Origin: Candidatus Dojkabacteria bacterium
GTDB taxonomy: Bacteria; Patescibacteriota; Dojkabacteria; SC72; JAFGCJ01
Direction of reading: 5' to 3'
DNA: 15,418 nucleotides
Assembly: GCA_028696915.1 (NCBI GenBank)
Contig: JAQVGB010000018.1
Span: forward strand, 1-15,418
In this document: positions 1 through 7,882 of the stretch, piece after piece
How positions within the stretch are numbered: the first letter of the stretch is position 1
Layout: each line of letters begins with the position of its first letter
Notes under the pieces: generated by a model
Told to the model about the DNA's origin: nothing
Database searches by the model: none
Seen by the model: only the letters and a program-made list of their open reading frames with translations
Position numbers and translations under genes: made by a program

Positions 1-150
1 TTTTGCGGTCCCGATTGTCAGGTCCGTATAGATCTGGCGTGAGTCCACGTTAATGATTTCTCCGTTAAAATGAGCGGCGAGCGTTCGTCCGAGTGTCGAC
101 TTGCCGGACGCAGTCGGTCCTCCAAGTGCGATAATTTTTGGCAACGTCAT
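1..150 (-). CDS. miaA: tRNA dimethylallyltransferase MiaA (N-terminal 50 residues, runs off the window)
   Basis: MiaA transfers a dimethylallyl group to N6 of A37 in tRNAs that read codons beginning with U, in the cytoplasm. Only the first 50 codons are present. They contain the P-loop GGPTASGKST at residues 10-19 and the family motif DSRQIY at 36-41, followed by L-IGTAK at the window edge; together these are diagnostic of MiaA. The ATG at 148-150 overlaps the TGA stop of the preceding membrane-protein gene in an ATGA (147-150), so translation is probably coupled to that gene. It is the last visible gene of the minus-strand operon starting at 4302. Its product makes the substrate for MiaB, encoded at 4323 on the opposite strand. 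Confidence 0.93.
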   Translation of the reverse strand, partial: MTLPKIIALGGPTASGKSTLGRTLAAHFNGEIINVDSRQIYTDLTIGTAK

Positions 151-773
151 CGGTATGCGCGTAACAACAGAGGGGGGTAGAGGAACCTGATCACGACGGA
201 AGCCCAGACTTGAGTTAGTACAATGATGGCAAGTTCTTCTATCCATGGCCGGGCGATCCAGCCGGTCAGTACAGAAAAAAGCACAATCAGAATTGAAAGT
301 CCAAGAAATACCGGTGACATTGTCTTGAGCATCAATGACACCGCCTGTTTTTCAGAAATGTTCGGCTTTGTCTGATAGAGAGCAGAGATTGAGAGATACA
401 GCGGTAGATGTGCAAGAAATACTGAAAATGCCACGGCGAATCCTAAATGAGTGCTGAGCTCAAGCACGTTCAAGCCCAACCCGGCCAGCAGAAGCCCGCC
501 AACAAAGATCAGTGTTGAGACACTATGCACCGCCGCCGAGAGAATTGAAAATGTCAGAAGCTCCTTTTGTGCTGGATTGCCATATACGTTGCGAAAGGCG
601 ATGTGTCCGGTGTGAAGGGCAATCACTGCAATCAGTGACAGCACGAGGAGATTTCCCGAGATAGTGTTTAAGATCAGGATGTTTGTGACGTGCTCATACC
701 AGAGTGCTCCGGTGAGCGGGAGCAGAAGCATGAGGACACGGATAATTGTAGCGATCTTCTTACTCTTCTTCAT
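147..773 (-). CDS. Six-helix membrane protein, possibly a divergent SecF-like subunit
   Basis: This is a 208-aa integral membrane protein with about six hydrophobic segments (roughly residues 8-27, 43-62, 77-100, 108-130, 155-175 and 185-203). The ATG at 773 is preferred over an in-frame upstream start at 905, because it gives a Lys-rich N-terminus (MKKSKK) before the first helix and only a 14-bp overlap with the SecD-like gene. Sequence similarity to SecF is faint. The case rests on six helices and its position immediately after a SecD-like gene. It lacks the large extracytoplasmic P1 domain that SecF carries between helices 1 and 2; that loop is only about 15 residues here. It could be an unrelated membrane protein. 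It ends in an ATGA overlap with miaA. Confidence 0.5.
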   Translation of the reverse strand: MKKSKKIATIIRVLMLLLPLTGALWYEHVTNILILNTISGNLLVLSLIAVIALHTGHIAFRNVYGNPAQKELLTFSILSAAVHSVSTLIFVGGLLLAGLGLNVLELSTHLGFAVAFSVFLAHLPLYLSISALYQTKPNISEKQAVSLMLKTMSPVFLGLSILIVLFSVLTGWIARPWIEELAIIVLTQVWASVVIRFLYPPLLLRAYR

Positions 774-1920
774 GAATGTTAAAGAATTGATAAAAAAAGA
801 CGCCAAGCAATCCCGAAACAGCAAGAATGGTCCCTGCCTGACCAAGGGTTTTTGCGGATGCATACGAGGAAAGCCGCAGGAAGATGCTGAATACCAGTAC
901 TGCAATAAGTGCAGGTATGTGCAGGGATGCCGGGACGGAGCAGAAAACCGAGATATGCACGATCAAGGCGATAATGATTGAAACGGAGAGTGGGACTCCG
1001 GTAAGCTTGAATGCGGCGACCATCCCGATGATGAGAAGCCCGGTGATAATGGTCTGTGAGATTGATTCAGCAATGAGTATTCTCCTGATCAAAAGGCCTA
1101 CACCAAAAGTCCCGGCAAGGACGGTGAACAGCATGTCCATCGCATCCGCTGTATAGATGTTTTCGGCATTTTCGGCGGGAGTATCGATGATGTCCGGGGA
1201 AATGGGTCCTGTCTCCAGATATCCTGCGATTCGTGCCCCGAGGTTTCCGGATGATTGAACAATGACGGTCGGTTGGGGAGCGGTGTCGTTTGGAGGAACG
1301 AGCCATCCCTGGACAAATATCCCATCAACCGATAATCCGATTGTTCCGGATGTATCTGACCACTTCTGCCGGGTGTCCTCAGAAACTGAAAGCTCGATGT
1401 AGGCATAACCTTCACTTTCTGTTGTGAGCTCCGCCGACAGAATATCAGATTGCTGAATATCCGAGGCTTCGAAATTTGACTCATCGAACATTGCGAGGGC
1501 GTTTGTTTCAAAGTCGACACCAGCCTTGGGTTTTAAAAAAGTGACGACGCCTGTGCCGGCGATCTGGGTAACTGTTTCTGCCGGGTAATCTTGTGGAACG
1601 GAAATTGTGAGAATATCGTTATCGAGAATCATCGTTGACTGACGGTAGTTGAAAAACGAAAGCCTTTTCTGAAGAGTTTCAGCACTCTCGAGTTTTTCCG
1701 GGTAGTCATTCTGTCCGGATAGATCAATGGCCATTTCGATGTGCCGGGTAAAATCCATACCCGGGACCAGGTTGAATGTCCCAATCTGCGCTGGATACCA
1801 GGACGCGCTTTCGATCCGGGGAAGAATGATGATCGAGCACACAACGGTAAAAAGCCCGGCGAGCAGGAGTCGGACAATTTGTTTACCGGAAATGCGAGGT
1901 TTGATATATGGCGTTCTCAT
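760..1920 (-). CDS. Divergent SecD-like protein (protein-export membrane subunit family)
   Basis: The 386-aa protein has one N-terminal helix (about 14-34), a large extracytoplasmic region (about 45-245) and about five C-terminal helices (259-277, 287-306, 309-328, 332-350, 358-379). This is the SecD plan: TM1, P1 head, then a five-helix RND-type bundle. The outside region has SecD-like stretches: PGMDF near 53, the segment ILTISVPQDYPAETVTQIAG (103-122) followed by TGVVTFLKP, and the pattern around IGLSVDG...ARIAGYLETG (194-238). SecD uses the proton gradient to help pull exported proteins through SecYEG. Conserved SecD helix motifs such as the G-IKGFA region are not recognisable, so activity is uncertain. 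The start overlaps the regulator stop in ATGA (1917-1920), and the end overlaps the six-helix gene by 14 bp. Confidence 0.62.
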   Translation of the reverse strand: MRTPYIKPRISGKQIVRLLLAGLFTVVCSIIILPRIESASWYPAQIGTFNLVPGMDFTRHIEMAIDLSGQNDYPEKLESAETLQKRLSFFNYRQSTMILDNDILTISVPQDYPAETVTQIAGTGVVTFLKPKAGVDFETNALAMFDESNFEASDIQQSDILSAELTTESEGYAYIELSVSEDTRQKWSDTSGTIGLSVDGIFVQGWLVPPNDTAPQPTVIVQSSGNLGARIAGYLETGPISPDIIDTPAENAENIYTADAMDMLFTVLAGTFGVGLLIRRILIAESISQTIITGLLIIGMVAAFKLTGVPLSVSIIIALIVHISVFCSVPASLHIPALIAVLVFSIFLRLSSYASAKTLGQAGTILAVSGLLGVFFYQFFNIHEEE

Positions 1921-2492
1921 GCGAGCAGGCGGTTTTCGTCTCCGACGAGCATGATCTTATGTTTGTTCAGAATATTGAGAATAAATGCGTCCCGTTTCTT
2001 TTTTCTGAAGGTGAACTCTTCCTCGGACATGACGGAGTAGCGGATCTCGGTCTTGGACGACTCCTCGACTTCGTGTATAACGGAAGAAACCGCTTTCAAA
2101 TTGAGCTCACCGATTATCAGAACGTCGATGTCGTATTGTGACGGATGGTGGTTTTCGATATAGGCGGTCGTTAAAAGCGCGTACAAAACAGTTCCCATCC
2201 GGTCGATGTTATTAAGGATTGCTGAGCCCAGGCCCGATTCTTTGTGGACAATGCCAAGTAGTTCCGGAAAAATGGGGCATTTTCGGTTGAGCATGTAGTA
2301 CTGACGGTTTCCCCGTTTTTCGCTGACCAATACGCTCGCCCGTTCAAGATTTTTCAGCTCGCGGCGCACGGCGTTGATCTCCTCGTCGATCGTTCTGACA
2401 ATTCCGCGGATATGGATTTCTTTTGAGATATCCAGGAAAAAAAGCTTGAGCAGTTTCACCCGAACCTTGGAAATGAAGAGATTTCCCATCAT
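1917..2492 (-). CDS. Winged-helix transcriptional regulator with C-terminal nucleotidyltransferase-like domain
   Basis: The 191-aa protein has an N-terminal winged-helix region (about 5-70). Its recognition-helix stretch is AVRRELKNLERASVL and its wing is SEKRGNRQYYMLN, as in ArsR/MarR-like regulators. The C-terminal part (about 95-185) resembles an MNT-type nucleotidyltransferase fold: it keeps the D-I-D acidic pair in DIDVLIIGE (121-129). The usual glycine-serine motif upstream is missing (the position reads ALLTTAYIENHHPSQY), so catalytic activity is doubtful. It probably binds DNA and may regulate this operon, but no operator is evident. Either of two adjacent ATG codons (2492 or 2489) could be the start, and no Shine-Dalgarno site is visible. 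A TATTAAT in the end of the upstream gene could be a weak internal promoter. Confidence 0.72.
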   Translation of the reverse strand: MMGNLFISKVRVKLLKLFFLDISKEIHIRGIVRTIDEEINAVRRELKNLERASVLVSEKRGNRQYYMLNRKCPIFPELLGIVHKESGLGSAILNNIDRMGTVLYALLTTAYIENHHPSQYDIDVLIIGELNLKAVSSVIHEVEESSKTEIRYSVMSEEEFTFRKKKRDAFILNILNKHKIMLVGDENRLLA

Positions 2493-2519
2493 ATCCGGTG
2501 TTTCAGCACAAATTAATAC

Positions 2520-3860
2520 TCATGACTCGATGGAGACAGTCCCCTGATCGACCGGTACGGCCTCAATCCAGGTAATCCCTCTGTTGAACACAATTTCATC
2601 ACCACTGGTATCAAAATACCGTGTCCGTTTCGTGAGGCTGTCCTTCTGCCATGTACCGTTAATTACCGCGCCATCGCGAAGTATTATAGCAGTTCCGTTC
2701 CCGATTGTCGTGACGATCATATGCGCTTTGTCGTCGTAGGTCGAAATGGTCTCTACTCTCTGAATGATCACATTTTTTGCATAGACTTGAGAATCCGTGC
2801 CGGCATCCATATATGGAGTCGTATTGTTAAACCGGAGGTAACTATTGCTGTCCCGGTCGTATTTCCAGGTGACATCGTAGACGCCGCCGTTCCTGAGGCG
2901 CTCAAAAAACACGAGTGTTGCGGTTGTTTGTGCTCCCCGCTGTTCCAGGGATGCATCCCGTTTGAACGACCATCCCTCAATGGTGTCAGGACTTCCGGAA
3001 TAGCCGTATGTGCCTGCTTTCTCATAGAGCAAATCGGTCGAGGTGAATGCGTTATGTGGTGCGTATCGCTGTGAGCTTCGCCAGAATGTGCCTCCGCGGT
3101 CGAGGGACTTAATTTTATATCGGTAAATATTACCTCCGGCGTCTACTTTTGGATCGTCCGATGATGCATAGCCAATGTGCATATACAGTGCATCAAACGG
3201 CATGAGCCATTCGAGATAGCACTGCCGGGCGCTTCTCACCGGCCCGATCGCGTCGGCCTCTTTTCCCCAAAAAATTGCCATTGTGCGTGTGATCCCGCCT
3301 TCCACGAGGGCTTCAAACACGAGGTCCGCCGAGTTGTAGCCGTATTGCGGCCGTGCTTCGGTGTGATTTTCGATCATGACGGCAATAGGATACCGTGAGG
3401 AGATCTCATCAAACTCTGCTTTCGTGTACAGCTCGCCGTTAATCGGATTTTCGGTATCACGTGGGGCAGAGGGCTGGGGAAGTGTGATGTCGGATAAAGG
3501 GGAGTATTTTTGAACAGTCGCGGTGATACGTTTCGGGATTGAAAGCTCTCCTTCTCCCGGTTCAGAGAGGATGATAGCGTATGCAGCAAGTCCTCCAATT
3601 CCCAGAATGGAGGCACAAATGATAACTGTTGCAAGTATTTTCCGTGAGGGGGTTAATGAAGAAAACCACTCGGCAACTGCTTGGGGAACATGAACGATAC
3701 GTTTAAATATATTGTTCGGGGGTGTCTTGCGGGGGTTTTTCTGTGGCACTTTCGAGGCCAGATTGGATGTGGAGTCAGGAGGTGTGCCCTGTATGCCGGA
3801 CGGTTTCTTATTTACGACGTTTGAGTCAAGATTGAGTGTTTCCATAAGCGAGCGCTTCAT
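2520..3860 (-). CDS. DUF3048 (YerB-like) membrane-anchored protein
   Basis: The 446-aa protein starts with a Pro/Asn/Lys-rich cytoplasmic stretch and one transmembrane helix at about 74-98, then a long outside domain. That domain carries the DUF3048/YerB hallmarks: YPIAVMIENHTEARPQYGY, then LVFEALVEGGITRTMAIFW and IGPVRSARQCYLEW. The C-terminal half (GGVYDVTWKYD...GDEIVFNRGITWIE) matches the second part of the family. In Firmicutes YerB is a surface lipoprotein of unclear biochemical role; here an N-terminal helix replaces the lipobox. A second in-frame ATG at 3845 would remove five residues. GAGG lies about 15 bases upstream of the 3860 start. The gene overlaps the end of the DUF4446 gene by 35 bp, so the two are surely co-transcribed. 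Confidence 0.85.
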   Translation of the reverse strand: MKRSLMETLNLDSNVVNKKPSGIQGTPPDSTSNLASKVPQKNPRKTPPNNIFKRIVHVPQAVAEWFSSLTPSRKILATVIICASILGIGGLAAYAIILSEPGEGELSIPKRITATVQKYSPLSDITLPQPSAPRDTENPINGELYTKAEFDEISSRYPIAVMIENHTEARPQYGYNSADLVFEALVEGGITRTMAIFWGKEADAIGPVRSARQCYLEWLMPFDALYMHIGYASSDDPKVDAGGNIYRYKIKSLDRGGTFWRSSQRYAPHNAFTSTDLLYEKAGTYGYSGSPDTIEGWSFKRDASLEQRGAQTTATLVFFERLRNGGVYDVTWKYDRDSNSYLRFNNTTPYMDAGTDSQVYAKNVIIQRVETISTYDDKAHMIVTTIGNGTAIILRDGAVINGTWQKDSLTKRTRYFDTSGDEIVFNRGITWIEAVPVDQGTVSIES

Positions 3861-4302
3861 TAATTGCTTGTTTTTCCTCGTCTGTCAACGTATGGGACGA
3901 GGATCCGTTTTCGACGCTTTTCGCGTATATTTTCGAAAAATCACGGCCGAACAGTGTGCTTAAAACGAAACCGTTGTTATTCTCGTTCAGAAGCGCAAGT
4001 GAGAAACTCTGGTCGCCGCCGGTATCCTTGAACGCCTGGAATCGCACGAGGCCGATTTTCCTAAAGAATGTCGCGGTATCTGACCGGATATGCTCAAACT
4101 CCTTGTGCATCTCGGCGATATCTACGTTGGTTTTCTCAAGCAGGTGTTCGATATCTTTAATGAGCGAGGAGAGATCGCGGTCTTTGGTCCCACGGCTCAG
4201 GGTGTGGACCCGTGACTCGAGAGAACGTATCCTGACCCACAAAAATGCTGATGTCCCCGCTAATGCGATGATAAGGACAATTGGTATAATATCGCCGTCC
4301 AT
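3826..4302 (-). CDS. DUF4446 family membrane protein
   Basis: The 158-aa protein has an N-terminal helix (about 6-23), a charged coiled-coil-like stretch (about 28-75), and the conserved DUF4446 core: IGLVRFQAFKDTGGDQSFSL followed by ALLNENNNGFVLSTLFGRD, then KIYAKSVENG and a terminal LTDEEKQAINEAL. The molecular function of this family is not known; members are often found near cell-envelope or chromosome-partition genes. It is the first gene of the minus-strand operon. Its ATG lies exactly 6 bases downstream of an extended -10 sequence, which predicts a leaderless mRNA. Only 20 bp separate it from the divergent miaB. Confidence 0.87.
   Translation of the reverse strand: MDGDIIPIVLIIALAGTSAFLWVRIRSLESRVHTLSRGTKDRDLSSLIKDIEHLLEKTNVDIAEMHKEFEHIRSDTATFFRKIGLVRFQAFKDTGGDQSFSLALLNENNNGFVLSTLFGRDFSKIYAKSVENGSSSHTLTDEEKQAINEALAYGNTQS
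4282..4290 (+). promoter_or_regulatory. Extended -10 promoter element for miaB
   Basis: A perfect extended -10, TGG-TATAAT, lies inside the 5' end of the divergent DUF4446 gene. No good -35 is visible, which is usual for extended -10 promoters. Predicted transcription starts near 4297, giving a leader of about 26 bases without a Shine-Dalgarno site. The two divergent promoters interleave, so they may interfere with each other. Confidence 0.5.
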
Positions 4303-4308
4303 GTGCTA

Positions 4309-4337
4309 ATGCTACCACAAATATGCAGACGTTTCAT
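4309..4337 (-). promoter_or_regulatory. Predicted promoter of the DUF4446-to-miaA operon (leaderless)
   Basis: Read on the minus strand, a -35 ATGAAA (4337-4332) and an extended -10 TGG-TAGCAT (hexamer 4314-4309) are separated by 17 bp. The -10 ends 6 bases before the ATG at 4302, so transcription should start at or within a base or two of the start codon. Each hexamer matches consensus at 4 of 6 positions. The promoter lies across the first codons of miaB. Confidence 0.45.
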
Positions 4338-5666
4338 ATTAAAACCTGGGGCTGTCAGATGAACTATGCGGATACCGAAAAGATCCGGTATATTCTGTGC
4401 TCTGGTGGCTACCGGGAAGTCTCATTTCGTGAGAACCCGGACCTTGTCATTTTGAACACCTGTTCTGTCCGTCAGCGGGCGGAAGACAAAGTGCTTGGGC
4501 TCAGTCACGCGATGAGATCATTAAAAAATAACAATCCTCGGGCGCGGGTTGTCCTGACCGGGTGCATGGCCCAGCGACTGGTCCGTAACGGTTGTAACGA
4601 ACATGAAGATGCGAAGTATACACGCTCGCTTGCACGGAGGCTTCCATGGGTAGATTTGGTTATTCCAATAGGGGATAGGACGGGCTGGGAGGTGATGATT
4701 AATGAAAGTATTGTCCCTGAGAGTGCTGGTGATGCTCAGGTTTTGTATGACAACTGCCCACAGGAACGGTCAGACCGGATACGTGCCAATGTCCCCATTT
4801 CAAAAGGATGTAACAACTTTTGCACATACTGTATCGTGCCGTTCACCCGTGGAAGGGAGGTGAGCAGGTCGTACACTGCTATTTTTAATGAAGTTACAGA
4901 TCTTGTTTTGCGTCAGTATCGGCTGATAACGCTTTTGGGACAGAATGTGAACAGCTGGCGGGGGGGCAAAGATGGCTGTTCATTAAGTTTTCCTGACTTG
5001 CTTCGTGCGGTTGATCAGATCGATGGATTGTACTGGCTGAGCTTTCTGACGTCGCACCCGAAAGATTTCTCTCCGGAACTCGTCGACGTGCTGGCGGACG
5101 GCCGTCATATTTCACCATATGTTAATCTACCGGTCCAGTCGGGGTCGGATACGGTACTTGCGCGCATGAACCGTAAGTATACGACCCGAGATTATCGAAA
5201 ACTAGCTGAAAATCTCAGGAAACGTGTCCCTGGTGTCCGGCTGTGCACCGATATTATTGTGGGCTTTCCGGGGGAGACAGAGATGGAATTTAATGAAACG
5301 GTGTCGTTCATTAAAAAAATGCAGTTTGGTATGATTTATCTCGCAAAATATTCTCCGCGACCGGGCACCGCCGCTTTTTCGTTACCGGACAGCATTCCTG
5401 AAGAGGAGATCGAACGCCGAAGACGCATAGTGGAGGATGTTCAGAGTTCTATCATGAAAAAACGCAACAGCGCACGAGTCGGGTCGGCAGTTCAGGTGCT
5501 GATGACCGGACACGGCAGAGGTCTGACGTTCGATTTGACCGAGATAACGATTGAGGGTGGGGAAGATGAGGGTAAGGGGGGGCATTCAGGTGAGGTTGGA
5601 TCCTTCATAAACGTTGTTGTTACCGAAGGATCTGCAGGTGGACTGCGGGGAATGGTTGCGGTATAG
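4323..5666 (+). CDS. miaB: tRNA-2-methylthio-N6-dimethylallyladenosine synthase MiaB
   Basis: MiaB is a radical-SAM methylthiotransferase that converts i6A37 to ms2i6A37 in tRNA, using two [4Fe-4S] clusters. The 447-aa protein has all three parts at normal family length. The N-terminal MTTase domain has its three cluster cysteines: C11 in TWGCQMNYADTEK, C47 in LNTCSVRQRAEDK and C81 in LTGCMAQR. The radical-SAM domain has CNNFCTYC (C163, C167, C170), followed by VPFTRGREVSR. The C-terminal TRAM domain lies at about 375-447. NLPVQSGSD and DIIVGFPGETE are typical of the family. It is divergent from the operon containing miaA, which makes its substrate. No Shine-Dalgarno site precedes the ATG. 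The TRAM domain contains an unusual Gly/Glu-rich insertion (GGEDEGKGGHSGEVGS). Confidence 0.96.
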   Translation: MQTFHIKTWGCQMNYADTEKIRYILCSGGYREVSFRENPDLVILNTCSVRQRAEDKVLGLSHAMRSLKNNNPRARVVLTGCMAQRLVRNGCNEHEDAKYTRSLARRLPWVDLVIPIGDRTGWEVMINESIVPESAGDAQVLYDNCPQERSDRIRANVPISKGCNNFCTYCIVPFTRGREVSRSYTAIFNEVTDLVLRQYRLITLLGQNVNSWRGGKDGCSLSFPDLLRAVDQIDGLYWLSFLTSHPKDFSPELVDVLADGRHISPYVNLPVQSGSDTVLARMNRKYTTRDYRKLAENLRKRVPGVRLCTDIIVGFPGETEMEFNETVSFIKKMQFGMIYLAKYSPRPGTAAFSLPDSIPEEEIERRRRIVEDVQSSIMKKRNSARVGSAVQVLMTGHGRGLTFDLTEITIEGGEDEGKGGHSGEVGSFINVVVTEGSAGGLRGMVAV

Positions 5667-5774
5667 TGTAACGGTGGTTCGGAAGATCCGGATACACGGG
5701 AGAGGATACGAATCCGCATGCCGATGTTCTGTCCGGAACTTTACGGTCGCCCTTTATTTTTACGATTCTCCTTC

Positions 5775-6824
5775 ATGAATAATTCCTCAAAAGGTCTGCA
5801 AGTGTTCGTTTTGCTCGCAGTGCTTACGGTTTCAGTAGTGCTGATTTTCATGCTTGTGCGGCGTGGTGACGAGCCTGTCCGTGAAAATGAAGAGGAGCAG
5901 GAAAACCTCGAAGATGAGTCAGAGGCGGATGGGGAAGTTGAGAATTCTGAAGATGAGGAAGAGCCGAAAGTAATTGATGAAGTTGAGGAGAATCAGGACA
6001 GCGCAGTGCTGACGTCAGATTTCACCCGTAGTGATCAATCGGTCGGGACAAGCTCAGAGGATGCGTCGTATACGCTCGTTTCAATCACTGACACACCCAT
6101 GGGTGACTTCCACCGTTTTGTTTTCGAATTGGAATCTGACGAAGAAGAGATCGGTCTTGCCGAAGCGAGGCTTGTTGCATCCGGTGGTTATGTTCGACTC
6201 CGCCTTGACCGGGTAACATCGGACCAGAGCGGGATTGGCTACCAGCAGTCGAGAGAAATTAATGAAAAAGGAATTTCACGGTTATATCATGATGTGACGC
6301 CTGTTGCCTCAGAAGAAGTCTATACGGTCGGGGTTGCCGACAGCCCCAGATTTTATCTTCATGAAGGGCTGGGACTCAAAATTATCCTCGATGTCGAATA
6401 CCCGGGTGAGGAGGAGTTGGTAGTTAATGCGGATGATTCTGAGAAATTCACCGACGAAGATCTCACATTGTCTGGTACAAATACCGAAGAAGATGCTAGA
6501 ATAATCAGCTATTCATGGTCCGTCGGCGACGGACTGCTGAAATTTGTATGGGGAACGAGCGCGGCTTCCGGAAACCCCACCCCGCCTACAACCGTTACGT
6601 ATGGCGATAATGAAATCACGGTGAAATTCAGTGAGGTACAAAGCGATGCCGCAATCGGGTCTGATGGAGAATTCGAAGCAGTGCTGACGGGAATTGTAGA
6701 ACGGGTGACAGGAACACGGACCGGAGCAGAGAGCACATACGTGTTCCATTTGTCGGAGAATTCGCTCTACCGGGTATCACGGAGTGTGTCACCCAATCAA
6801 GTGGTGTTGGAGATACATCTGTAA
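5775..6824 (+). CDS. Membrane-anchored protein with acidic linker and AMIN-like beta domain
   Basis: From the ATG at 5775 the protein is 349 aa. It has a short basic N-terminus (MNNSSKG), one helix at about 8-28, then a very acidic low-complexity linker (about 30-95, mostly Glu and Asp), and an outside region. Residues about 96-228 resemble an AMIN-like domain: ITDTPMGDFHRFVFELESDE, a strand-rich middle, and a closing LGLKIILDVEYPG. A second, weaker beta-rich unit follows (about 245-349, ending SPNQVVLEIHL). AMIN domains bind cell-wall or envelope polymers, so a role at the cell surface is likely but inferred. An upstream in-frame ATG at 5718 would add 19 residues ahead of the signal anchor and is less likely. 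TACGAT ends 8 bases before 5775 and could be a -10 box. Confidence 0.62.
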   Translation: MNNSSKGLQVFVLLAVLTVSVVLIFMLVRRGDEPVRENEEEQENLEDESEADGEVENSEDEEEPKVIDEVEENQDSAVLTSDFTRSDQSVGTSSEDASYTLVSITDTPMGDFHRFVFELESDEEEIGLAEARLVASGGYVRLRLDRVTSDQSGIGYQQSREINEKGISRLYHDVTPVASEEVYTVGVADSPRFYLHEGLGLKIILDVEYPGEEELVVNADDSEKFTDEDLTLSGTNTEEDARIISYSWSVGDGLLKFVWGTSAASGNPTPPTTVTYGDNEITVKFSEVQSDAAIGSDGEFEAVLTGIVERVTGTRTGAESTYVFHLSENSLYRVSRSVSPNQVVLEIHL

Positions 6825-6890
6825 GAAGCGAACGGGTTAGGAGTCGGACGGTTGAAGAATATCAGACGATGTTTGTGACAACGTGATCAT

Positions 6891-6964
6891 CGGGGTATAG
6901 CTCAGTTGGCTAGAGCGCACGCATGGGGTGCGTGAGGTCGTGGGTTCAAGTCCCACTACCCCGA
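6891..6964 (+). tRNA. tRNA-Pro(GGG)
   Basis: A full cloverleaf can be drawn by hand. The acceptor is CGGGGTA/TACCCCG (6891-6897 with 6957-6963) with discriminator A6964. The D-stem is GCTC/GAGC (6900-6903, 6913-6916). The anticodon stem is CACGC/GCGTG (6918-6922, 6930-6934) around the loop ATGGGGT, anticodon GGG at 6925-6927. The T-stem is GTGGG/CCCAC with loop TTCAAGT (6945-6951). The C1:G72 pair with A73 and G37 are as expected for proline tRNA. CCA is not encoded. The recombinase gene on the other strand ends inside the 3' nine bases, so this tRNA is the probable integration site of the neighbouring element. Confidence 0.95.
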
Positions 6965-7780
6965 TATCTGCAAAGGACTTCTAATCTTTTGCAGATTTAA
7001 ATTTGTAACCTGTGTGTATAGTTGAGTAGTCCTAATATTGTTATGTCCCAGTAATTCTTGTACATACCTTGTATCTACACCATTTTCAAGCAAATGTGTG
7101 GCAAAACTGTGTCTAAGAGAATGAAAACTTACATCTTTTTTAATATTTGATTTACTTAATGCATTTGAAAAGACCTTCTGTGCTGTACGTATAGTAAGTT
7201 TGCCACTTTGTTTACTTGTAAATACAAAGTCTCTTCTATCCTTTAAGTAAGTAATTTCAACTAAATCTTCCTTTATTTCTTCTGGAAAGACCGTAATCCT
7301 ATCTTTATTACCTTTAGTATGCTTAATATGTAAGGTTAAACTTGTAAAATCAATATCTTCTACTTTAAGATTGACTACTTCACTTACTCTTAAGCCAGCA
7401 CCATATGCTAAGGATAGCATTAACTTGTGCTTGGGATTATCTACTGTAGACAATATGGTTTTAATTTCTTCTCTAGTTAGAACTACAGGAATCCTTTTTT
7501 CTTGCTTGGCAGATCTAATAGCAATTTTGTCTTTTACACAGATGATATTGTAGTAGTAGAACTTGATTGCATTAAGGTATAAATTTCTGGATTTGGCTGC
7601 AGCATCATGTTGTTTACAGTAAAGCAAAAAATCTTTAATGTTTTCCACATCTAACTGTCTTAAAGATACTCTTTTAAACTCAAAGTATTTTTTGAGTGCA
7701 CTAGTGTAGCTCTTAATTGTCTTGGGACTATAGTCACGAAGTTCTAATTCTCTTATGGTTAAGCTGATCTCACTTCTCAT
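6956..7780 (-). CDS. Tyrosine recombinase, Xer-like, in the position of an integron integrase
   Basis: The 274-aa site-specific recombinase has an N-terminal SAM-like core-binding domain (about 1-95) and a C-terminal catalytic domain. The full catalytic set is visible: R131 in YGAGLRVSE, K156 in TKGNKDR, H220 and R223 in FHSLRHSFATHLL, H246 in LLGHNN, and nucleophile Y255 in TTQLYTQV. It ends QKIRSPLQISG. Length and spacing are those of XerC/XerD/XerA-type enzymes. The extra segment of about 35 residues that classical integron IntI carries before the HxxR box is absent. The last two codons and the TAG stop lie inside tRNA-Pro. Codon use is strongly AT-rich, unlike the backbone. It is divergent from two attC cassettes, the arrangement of an integron integrase. 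Confidence 0.9.
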   Translation of the reverse strand: MRSEISLTIRELELRDYSPKTIKSYTSALKKYFEFKRVSLRQLDVENIKDFLLYCKQHDAAAKSRNLYLNAIKFYYYNIICVKDKIAIRSAKQEKRIPVVLTREEIKTILSTVDNPKHKLMLSLAYGAGLRVSEVVNLKVEDIDFTSLTLHIKHTKGNKDRITVFPEEIKEDLVEITYLKDRRDFVFTSKQSGKLTIRTAQKVFSNALSKSNIKKDVSFHSLRHSFATHLLENGVDTRYVQELLGHNNIRTTQLYTQVTNLNLQKIRSPLQISG

Positions 7781-7854
7781 ACTTAAACAATCTTGGTATT
7801 ATTAGTGTAATACAACAGTACCAACTGATTCTTAATTATTTCTTAAACTGGAAG

Positions 7855-7882
7855 TTTCGTATAGTAACCAGTTAAATGAAAT
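7855..7882 (+). other. attI-like recombination site (core GTTAAAT at 7871-7877)
   Basis: GTTAAAT fits the integron core consensus GTTRRRY, with the expected crossover between G7871 and T7872. It is followed by GAAAT, exactly as after the cores of attC1 and attC2. It lies 91 bp upstream of the recombinase start, a normal position for attI, and directly before the first cassette. AACCAGTTAA across the core (7866-7875) recurs at 9604-9613 beyond the array. Confidence 0.6.

Noticed and set aside
774..905. N-terminal extension of the six-helix membrane protein starting at 905
   Set aside because: It would overlap the SecD-like gene by 146 bp and place a non-membrane, low-quality stretch before a clear MKKSKK start at 773.
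7371..7553. Plus-strand frame inside the recombinase
   Set aside because: It is opposite to a gene with a full set of catalytic residues and has no recognisable features of its own.
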